Of a DNA stretch of 31,731 nucleotides, positions 25,637 through 31,731 are shown piece after piece. The DNA is from M2408 sp044348665. GTDB taxonomy: Bacteria > Bacteroidota > Bacteroidia > Flavobacteriales_D > Crocinitomicaceae. Every line of letters starts with the position of its first letter. Positions within the stretch are counted from its first letter, which is position 1. The stretch spans positions 1-31,731 of the forward strand of contig JBIKSI010000022.1 of the NCBI GenBank assembly GCA_044348665.1, written 5' to 3'. The position numbers were made by a program, and so were the translations under genes. The notes under the pieces were generated by a model. That model was given only the letters and a program-made list of their open reading frames with translations, was not told where the DNA came from and made no database searches.

Positions 25637-26359
25637 ATGAATAAAAATATAGACATTTTAGCTTTTGGAGCACATCCTGATGATGTTGAATTATCCGCGT
25701 CAGGAACACTTTTGAAACACATTTCTCAAGGGAAAAAGGTGGTGATTGTAGATTTAACGCAAGGTGAACTTGGTTCGAGAGGAACCATTGAGACACGTTA
25801 CGACGAAGCTAATGCTGCTGCAAAAATTTTGGGTTTGGAAAATCGTGTGAATCTCAAAATGGAAGATGGATTTTTCACGCATTCGCAAGAGAATTTAATG
25901 AAAATTGTAGAACAAATTCGCCGCTTTAAACCAGAAATTGTTTTGGCAAATGCGATTGAAGACCGCCATCCAGATCACGCTAAAGGCAGTAAATTAGTTT
26001 CTGATGCTTGTTTTTTGGCTGGTTTAGTTAAAGTAAAAACTGAATTTGAGGGCATTCAACAAATTGCTCACAGACCAAAAGTTGTTTATCATTATATCCA
26101 AGATCGATATATCAAGCCAGATTTTGTTGTGGACATTACGGAATTCGTTGATAAGAAATTTGAGTCAGTAATGGCATACAAAACCCAATTTTATGACCCG
26201 AATTCAAAGGAACCACAAACTCCAATTTCGGGCCAAGATTTTCTTGATTTTCTTCGTGGTAGAATGTCAGAATTTGGAAGGTCAATCGGAGTGAGCTACG
26301 CAGAAGGATTTACTGTTGAAAGAATAATTGGAGTTGAAAGTTTTTTTGATTTGGTGTAG
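25637..26359 (+). CDS. bshB1: N-acetylglucosaminyl-L-malate deacetylase (bacillithiol pathway)
   Basis: 240 residues of the PIG-L/LmbE metal-dependent deacetylase fold. Zinc-site motifs are GAHPDDVE (11-18: H13, D15, D16) and HPDH (111-114). BshB1 removes acetate from GlcNAc-malate, the second step toward the thiol bacillithiol. The tract LTQGELGSRGTIETRYDEA is typical of BshB1. Length agrees with the family. No bshA or bshC is in the window. Start chosen at 25637. Confidence 0.9.
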   Translation: MNKNIDILAFGAHPDDVELSASGTLLKHISQGKKVVIVDLTQGELGSRGTIETRYDEANAAAKILGLENRVNLKMEDGFFTHSQENLMKIVEQIRRFKPEIVLANAIEDRHPDHAKGSKLVSDACFLAGLVKVKTEFEGIQQIAHRPKVVYHYIQDRYIKPDFVVDITEFVDKKFESVMAYKTQFYDPNSKEPQTPISGQDFLDFLRGRMSEFGRSIGVSYAEGFTVERIIGVESFFDLV

Positions 26360-26426
26360 GATAAGAACCTTTTTTGCTATATGATTTTTTTCTGCGAGCT
26401 ATTTGACAAATTTTAACATTGAAAAG

Positions 26427-26457
26427 TTGCTATTCTGATTATTTTTCCGTAATCTTG
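26427..26457 (+). promoter_or_regulatory. Promoter of the LVIVD-type lipoprotein gene
   Basis: TTG (26427-26429), 20 bp spacer, TAATCTTG (26450-26457; one base off consensus). It would leave a leader of about 98 bases. Confidence 0.45.
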
Positions 26458-26561
26458 TTATTATTATTCAAAGTTAAAGTGTTTTATGTTAACTTTTTAG
26501 TGTTTTGCTCATTGTTATTTCGGCACAGTTTTTGCTTGATTTAAAAAAAAAATTACAGGCC

Positions 26562-27821
26562 ATGAAAAAATTAATTTACTTTTTATCTATTCTTCTTTTT
26601 AGTGTTTCTTGTGTAAAAACAAAAGGAGAAATTTCGATGTCTTACGAAAAGGCAGAAGCTGTTTATGGAGATTTGGATTCAATTCGTGCTTTACCCTTGT
26701 TGATTCAAAAGCAGGATTTAGTTAAACCAAAGAATTTTTTCATTGGAAGCAATTATGTTCTTGTAAGTGAGGCAAATAAAGGAATTCATATTTATGATAA
26801 TACAGATATGAATAATCCACAAAGATTATCTTTCATTCAATTGCCATTTTTGAGAGATTTTTACGTAAAAGGTGATTATTTATATGTTGCCAATGTGTAT
26901 GACTTAGTGAAAATCAACATTAGTAATGTGTACAATCCGATTTTTGTAAGTAGAGCAGAAAACGTATTTTGGGAACCTTTGAAAAATGATAAAGGTGAGC
27001 AATTATTGGGCTTTAAATATACTATGGCAACAGATAAATTTGAGATTGGTAGCCAAGAAGCTCAGGAAATAGAAAAAGCTGGAAAATTGCATTTAGATTT
27101 TCTTAAAAATGTAATTCCAATTTCAGCAATTCCTACTTCTTTTACGGGAGCAAATAGCAATGCTAAAGGTACTTTGAATAGAATTGCAGTTGAATTTGAT
27201 CACGTTTATGTCATTGAAGACGATGTAATGCACATTGTATCAAATAGTTCTAATTTCACGAAAGTTGCTGGAATTAAAATCGGGGATAACACTGAAACAA
27301 TTTATGGAGAAAACAACAGATTGTTTTTAGGCTCCACAACTGCTATGACAATTTACAATGCAGATAATGCTTCATCACCAACAAAAATTTCAACAATTGA
27401 TCATACAGAATCTTGTGACCCGGTGTTGCCGCATGGAAACGTAGCTTATTACACCTTGCGTTCAACTGAAAATGAAGGTTGTAATGGAAAGGGTGAAAAC
27501 ACATTGAATGTAGTAGATATTTCGAATGAATATTCACCAAAAGAATTAAAAAGTATTACTTTAGACAGTCCTTATGGTTTATGTTTTTCGAATAATTATT
27601 TATTTGTTGGTGAAGGAAAAAATGGTTTAACAATTTACGACGCAACAAATCCTAAAAAACTTATTGATAAAGTTGAAATTAAAAATGTTGTTGCCTACGA
27701 TATTATGTTTCACCCAAACAACCCAAATATTTTAATTCTTTCCAATTCAACTGGAATCCAAGAATATCAAATCAATTGGAGTACTTTAAGTTTGACTTTG
27801 ATTGGTAAATTGTCTTACTAG
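26562..27821 (+). CDS. LVIVD-repeat, propeller-like lipoprotein
   Basis: 419 residues when started at the ATG at 26562, preferred over an in-frame start at 26505 because it begins a proper lipoprotein signal (MKKLIYFLSILLFSVSCVK, Cys17). The body has repeated units such as KGIHIYDNTDMNNPQRLSFI, LNVVDISNEYSPKELKSI and NGLTIYDATNPKKLIDKVEI, which read as blades of a beta-propeller of the LVIVD repeat type. Likely anchored in the outer membrane. The next gene starts 15 bp later and may be a functional partner. Confidence 0.75.
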   Translation: MKKLIYFLSILLFSVSCVKTKGEISMSYEKAEAVYGDLDSIRALPLLIQKQDLVKPKNFFIGSNYVLVSEANKGIHIYDNTDMNNPQRLSFIQLPFLRDFYVKGDYLYVANVYDLVKINISNVYNPIFVSRAENVFWEPLKNDKGEQLLGFKYTMATDKFEIGSQEAQEIEKAGKLHLDFLKNVIPISAIPTSFTGANSNAKGTLNRIAVEFDHVYVIEDDVMHIVSNSSNFTKVAGIKIGDNTETIYGENNRLFLGSTTAMTIYNADNASSPTKISTIDHTESCDPVLPHGNVAYYTLRSTENEGCNGKGENTLNVVDISNEYSPKELKSITLDSPYGLCFSNNYLFVGEGKNGLTIYDATNPKKLIDKVEIKNVVAYDIMFHPNNPNILILSNSTGIQEYQINWSTLSLTLIGKLSY

Positions 27822-27836
27822 AATTTTAGTTGTAAA

Positions 27837-28474
27837 ATGAGATTTTTGAGAGTTTGCTTCTTCGTTTTATTGTTTCTTGTGGCTAAATTTAGTTTCACGA
27901 TGGAGCATGAAACAGGAAGCAAATTTTCATTTCCACCTTATCGAGAATATCAGAAAAGCAGTTTTTATTTGAAAGGCTCGCAAGGATTTGGATTTAGAAA
28001 TATTTCTTGGGATTTAGATGTTACTTTTCAATTTAGAAATTACATTTCTCTTGGAGTAGGAAATGGAATCCATAGAAATCGTTATCCAATTTATTCTACA
28101 TCAGATAGACATGTTTTGAAAATGTGGAACTATCCAGTTTATTTTACAGGAAACATTTTTTTTTTGCAAATGAGGAAAAGGCGGTTTATATTTATGGGAA
28201 ATATGGTCGCTCTTTTGGGATACGAGCAAAAAATGTGAATCCGACTGATGATTTTGAAGGTAAAATTATCGAAGGTGGAATAGGCTACCAACAATCCTTA
28301 GATAATGTTGATTTTTTTGCTGAATTTGGTCAGCATTATTACACTGCAAATGGTGTTTTTACCTCAACTTACAATTCAACAATAAGTTATGATTTAACAA
28401 CTTATACGCTAGTAGCTAGGGTAGGCTTGAAGTTTAATTTGTTTCCGACACCTTTAGATTTTTATCTTCGATAA
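27837..28474 (+). pseudogene. Outer-membrane protein split by a T10-run frameshift
   Basis: The first frame (27837-28238) gives a signal peptide and barrel-like strands up to PVYFTGNIFF. The T run at 28156-28165 then shifts the frame. The continuation FFFANEEKAVYIYGKYGRSF is in the next frame, which runs to 28474 and ends in LKFNLFPTPLDFYLR. With 8 or 11 T the two parts would join into one protein of about 212 residues. The T10 run could be a phase-variable switch, a real mutation or a read error. Unknown function; it follows the LVIVD lipoprotein. Confidence 0.7.
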
Positions 28475-28537
28475 AAAAATGTAGCTTTCTGAGCTTAAAT
28501 TTATGAACCAATTCTAGGTTTAGATGTATGTTCTAGC

Positions 28538-30193
28538 ATGAAATCAAATTTTATTTTTTTTAAGCACTCAATTTATTGCAAGGTGTTAAATTTCAATATT
28601 TTACTTCCAGTATCGTTTTTTTTGTTATCACTTAATCTTTGGTCACAACCCACTGGAAATGAACAGTTAGCTTTGGATATTTACGACATCGTTAATTCTG
28701 ACACCTTATTTATTTCTCGAAAAACCCCTTTCATTCCAATGCACGAGGAAAAAGTGAAATTGGATTTTGAAGGAAGGAAATTAAAAATGTTAAAAACTAG
28801 TTTTATCCAGAAAGAGGTGCATTTCAAGAACTATCAATTGATTGATAAGAGTGCTTCGCATAATCCAGGTTTTAGTAAAATGATTTATGACTCACTCCTA
28901 TCAACTGAAATTACTGGAGAAAATAAATCTCTTCAAATCATACGAGATAAAAAAGACACGATGAACCTTGAGTTGCTTGGATTAGCTGGACATCAATACG
29001 TGAAAGTTCCATTTAAAATTGGAAGCTATAAAATCGTTATAGATGAAAAAGCTGTAAATAAAAAGTGTCACGAACTACTTCCAAATGTAAATGTCAATAA
29101 TATGTCTTATCAGAATATTAGTCCTTATTATTTGGAAAGGCATATTGTTAGTAAAGATAAACTAGAGTCAACATATAACATTTTGTGTCAGTATGTTAAA
29201 ACAAATCATGCTGTTGAAAATAATGCAGTAAAAACTAAAATTGGGGATCTAAAAAAAGTAAGTGTTGGATCTTTTGTGATTGAGTCAAGTCTGTATCAAA
29301 ATTCTATTGAACACATCGAGAGTTTAGATATGTCAAGTGAACAAAAAGTGAGTATCATTCACTTTAATACACTCTATTTTACTGTTACAGATACTGTAAG
29401 GAAAAAATTACTTCTTGATTCAGTTTTAGTAATTTCAGATATCAATCATTTCGATTCTGAAAAGTGTATTTCGTATGCTTACACCCGAGAAAAAGGTATC
29501 TATCGCTTCAATTTAGTTGTTACAACTTCTTTTTACGAACCAAAGAATTTTTTTACTTATCTACAAGAAAAAGATCAGTTTGTGTATGATTTGAATACAA
29601 ACGCCCAAATGAACAAAGGTCGTGTGGTGGATGGAAATTTTATTTTTGAAGTGACACGCAAAACTGTCCCAATCGACAATGGTCCTTATGTTCCTCGCAT
29701 TGAAGAATATTGGAATTACAAAGTAAACAATATCCTTTCGAATAAAATTGTCATGGATTTAGATGTTCCTTTCAATTCAAATCAATTGAAAGGGGAAGAC
29801 AGCATCCAGCTAATCGATGTGAATTTTGACAACTATCCAGATTTACATATTTCCGCTCAGATTCCACAATGGAATGTATATTATGTATACAATTTAGAAA
29901 AAGACACGTTAGTTTATGAACCATACATCAACACCTTAGAAAACTTGTCAATCGATTGGCACGAAAGCCTTGTAACGGGTGAAATGATTACACCGATTGT
30001 GAATATAGATCAGAACGATGTACAAAGAGAGTCTACAGAATTTATCAAAGAAGAATATCGTTTTGAAGGACTTGGTCTGAAAGATGTAACTCGAATAACT
30101 AGTAAATGTGGAAATGATGGCGCATGCGTTGTGAAAAAAACTGAAAAAGGTATCTATAAAAATCAGAGGCTTAAAATAATAACAACAGAATGA
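28538..30193 (+). CDS. Secreted protein with XAC2610-like C-terminal domain
   Basis: 551 residues. Signal-like hydrophobic region about 17-36 (FNILLPVSFFLLSLNLWSQ), though the N-terminus may be annotated too long. The first 300 residues show no recognisable family. The last approximately 170 (DSIQLIDVNFDNYPDLHIS ... NVYYVYNLEKDTLVYEP) match the two following proteins. D-x-NFD-x3-D-hydrophobic resembles the acidic loops of FG-GAP-like/XAC2610-related domains. Its stop overlaps the next start as ATGA. Confidence 0.6.
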   Translation: MKSNFIFFKHSIYCKVLNFNILLPVSFFLLSLNLWSQPTGNEQLALDIYDIVNSDTLFISRKTPFIPMHEEKVKLDFEGRKLKMLKTSFIQKEVHFKNYQLIDKSASHNPGFSKMIYDSLLSTEITGENKSLQIIRDKKDTMNLELLGLAGHQYVKVPFKIGSYKIVIDEKAVNKKCHELLPNVNVNNMSYQNISPYYLERHIVSKDKLESTYNILCQYVKTNHAVENNAVKTKIGDLKKVSVGSFVIESSLYQNSIEHIESLDMSSEQKVSIIHFNTLYFTVTDTVRKKLLLDSVLVISDINHFDSEKCISYAYTREKGIYRFNLVVTTSFYEPKNFFTYLQEKDQFVYDLNTNAQMNKGRVVDGNFIFEVTRKTVPIDNGPYVPRIEEYWNYKVNNILSNKIVMDLDVPFNSNQLKGEDSIQLIDVNFDNYPDLHISAQIPQWNVYYVYNLEKDTLVYEPYINTLENLSIDWHESLVTGEMITPIVNIDQNDVQRESTEFIKEEYRFEGLGLKDVTRITSKCGNDGACVVKKTEKGIYKNQRLKIITTE

Positions 30194-30876
30194 GAACAGT
30201 AACTTTCATATTCCTTGTTTTATCAAACTTGACACTTTTCGGTCAGGTCAATACTTCTGTTGCTGAAATTTCTCAGTGTAAAAAAGTTAAGTTTGATTCT
30301 ATAAAAAATAGTTTTACCTACTCTTACTTCCATTTTGAAACAGATACAGGAATGCGAAAAACATATTTGGGTGGACATTTAGGATGGGGACATGAAAAAT
30401 CTTTAGACTATACCGTTACCAATTTAAAAACGAACAAAATAGTGTTTAAACGAGAATTTCCTTTTTCAATAGTAGAAAAAATTGAAAATGATAGTATCGA
30501 ATTAAAGGATTTCAACTTCGACAGTATTTCTGACTTTTATATCAATTTTGATTTAGAAGGTTGGGGAGGATATTTTATCTACAATCAAGCGAAAGACACA
30601 TTCGTAAAAGACAATTTATTAAGTAGTTTGGATGACATTCGTTTTGATTACAAAAAGAAAAAAATAACTGGAAATCAATTTCATAGCGAACCACATATAG
30701 ATAAACAAGGAGTAAAAAGAGCTCCAAAAGAAATGTTTAAAGCTGAGTATGTATTAAAAGGAATCGGTCTAAGACATGTGAATCTTCGAGTTAAAAAACG
30801 AAGCGAAAATAGCAAATGGAAAACCATAAAAAAGGAAAAATTTGAATATATCGATCAACGTTTAATAAAAGTATGA
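30190..30876 (+). CDS. Secreted XAC2610-like paralogue 2
   Basis: 228 residues. Signal peptide about 1-19 (ending LFGQV). It carries HEKSLDYTVTNLKTNK, shared almost unchanged with the next gene, and IELKDFNFDSISDFYINF followed by YFIYNQAKDTFVKD. Start and stop overlap the neighbouring genes by ATGA, so translation of all three should be coupled. Function unknown. Confidence 0.65.
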   Translation: MRTVTFIFLVLSNLTLFGQVNTSVAEISQCKKVKFDSIKNSFTYSYFHFETDTGMRKTYLGGHLGWGHEKSLDYTVTNLKTNKIVFKREFPFSIVEKIENDSIELKDFNFDSISDFYINFDLEGWGGYFIYNQAKDTFVKDNLLSSLDDIRFDYKKKKITGNQFHSEPHIDKQGVKRAPKEMFKAEYVLKGIGLRHVNLRVKKRSENSKWKTIKKEKFEYIDQRLIKV

Positions 30877-31568
30877 AAGTAATCACAAGTATAGTATTCA
30901 TTTTTTTTAGCCTGTCTATTATTGGTCAGGTCAACAATACTATGCCGGAAAATTCAATTGCTGAAGAAAAAAAGCTCGATTCATCAATAAATAAACTTTA
31001 TTTTGCAAATTTCCTGGTAGAATCAGATACGGGAATCTGTAAAGTATATTTAAATTCAAATTTAGGTTGGGTTAATGAAAAATCTTTAGACTATACCGTT
31101 ACAAATTTAAACACTAATAAAAAAGTGTTTTATAAACAGGTTCCTGTTTTATCAACCAAAAAGAGCGGTTTAGATAGTCTAATATTGATGGATTGCAACT
31201 TTGATTCATTTATAGATTTCTATCTTCAATCTGAAGTACAAGGTCAGAGTAAGTATTTTGTTTATGATCAGGCAAAAGATACATTTATTTCTGAAAAACT
31301 CTTAAACAGCTTTGATGTTATCTACTTTGATTTAAACAATAAAACTGTTGTTGGTAGAAATATACATCCTCAATGTTATAGAGATAAACTTGGTGTAACA
31401 CACACTTCAAACAAAACTTATGTTGAAGAATATAGCATTCATGGAATAGGTTTAGAAAATGTTGCAGTTACTTCATTCTTAACAATAAACAACAAGAAAA
31501 AAAACAGATTGATTCATCGAAAAAAACATTACTATAAATACATAAATCAACGTCTAATTCCTCAATGA
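30873..31568 (+). CDS. Secreted XAC2610-like paralogue 3
   Basis: 231 residues. Signal peptide about 1-19 (ending IIGQV). Carries NEKSLDYTVTNLNTNK, LILMDCNFDSFIDFYLQS and YFVYDQAKDTFISEK, closely matching paralogue 2. A 27 bp stretch (31076-31102) is identical to 30393-30419, so duplication is fairly recent. The IS end begins 116 bp after the stop, and this spacer holds nothing recognisable. Confidence 0.65.
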   Translation: MKVITSIVFIFFSLSIIGQVNNTMPENSIAEEKKLDSSINKLYFANFLVESDTGICKVYLNSNLGWVNEKSLDYTVTNLNTNKKVFYKQVPVLSTKKSGLDSLILMDCNFDSFIDFYLQSEVQGQSKYFVYDQAKDTFISEKLLNSFDVIYFDLNNKTVVGRNIHPQCYRDKLGVTHTSNKTYVEEYSIHGIGLENVAVTSFLTINNKKKNRLIHRKKHYYKYINQRLIPQ

Positions 31569-31684
31569 AAGCACTTTCTTCTTTGCAAAATTTTCAATCA
31601 TTACAAATGCGGAAAAGATAGTAAATATATCACATGAAAAAAACAGAAAATCTAATCCAGAATAATCAGTAAACAAGTATAAAT

Positions 31685-31731
31685 AGGGTCTGCTGAAAAA
31701 GTATAAACCTTTGATTTTTGTGGGTTATAGC
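31685..31731 (+). mobile_element. Left end of a second IS copy (runs off the window)
   Basis: It begins agggtctgctgaaaaagt (31685-31702), matching the reverse complement of the inverted repeat at 259-276 in 17 of 18 positions. Orientation makes it the upstream end of an element in the same direction as the left copy. No coding sequence is in view. Confidence 0.55.

Noticed and set aside
1..31731. tRNA or rRNA genes as integration targets
   Set aside because: No cloverleaf or rRNA-like sequence was recognised by eye on either strand.

Overview
The window looks like an AT-rich chromosomal stretch from a Bacteroidota member, probably Flavobacteriales. Several lines support this. Promoters follow the Bacteroidota pattern TTTG-N19/20-TAnnTTTG. 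The lipoproteins have SC-K/KK lipoboxes. There is a BshB1 bacillithiol deacetylase and a DUF4856/imelysin/HTTM/TonB-receptor iron-type operon, and most genes have closest-looking families in flavobacteria. Species cannot be fixed from sequence alone. Both edges end in what appear to be ends of one insertion-sequence family in direct orientation, so this may be an assembly contig broken at IS copies.

Layout. 1-276: 3' end of an IS. 265-1451: an MFS transporter gene with a frameshift, truncated by the IS. 1482-2365: an AbiEii-like nucleotidyltransferase and its small partner (toxin-antitoxin type). 2419-8466: a four-gene minus-strand operon (DUF4856 lipoprotein, imelysin, HTTM protein, FecA-like TonB receptor) with a strong promoter and a Fur-box-like site at the presumed start point. 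8726-11431: two outer-membrane proteins around a plus-strand AAA-type ATPase that has a 3 x 15 bp tandem repeat at its promoter. 11541-13808: aconitase (AcnA/mitochondrial type). 13809-20127: a defence/toxin island. 20418-23189: a second aconitase (AcnB type). 23382-31568: an outer-membrane protein, then a plus-strand run of envelope and secreted proteins with bshB1, ending in three tandem paralogues joined by ATGA overlaps.

The most unusual part is 13.7-20.1 kb. The start of the first aconitase gene occurs three times in the same orientation (start codons at 13808, 14928 and 16423). The full gene is at 13808; the other two are fragments of about 29 and 19 codons. Between successive copies lie a Fic toxin with a VbhA-type antitoxin, and a DUF1016 (YhcG-type) PD-(D/E)XK nuclease. 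The Fic cassette is flanked by a direct repeat of roughly 90 bp that holds the complete aconitase promoter and first codons, so the insertion left the aconitase gene intact with its promoter. Upstream lies an 800 bp field of related hairpins and REP-like palindromes. Beyond it is a compact operon of a cytosine-5 DNA methyltransferase, a DUF262 protein and a HEPN protein, which is a plausible, possibly little-described, restriction/abortive-infection module. The simplest reading is an ancestral acnB-acnA pair that became a repeated landing site for defence cargo.
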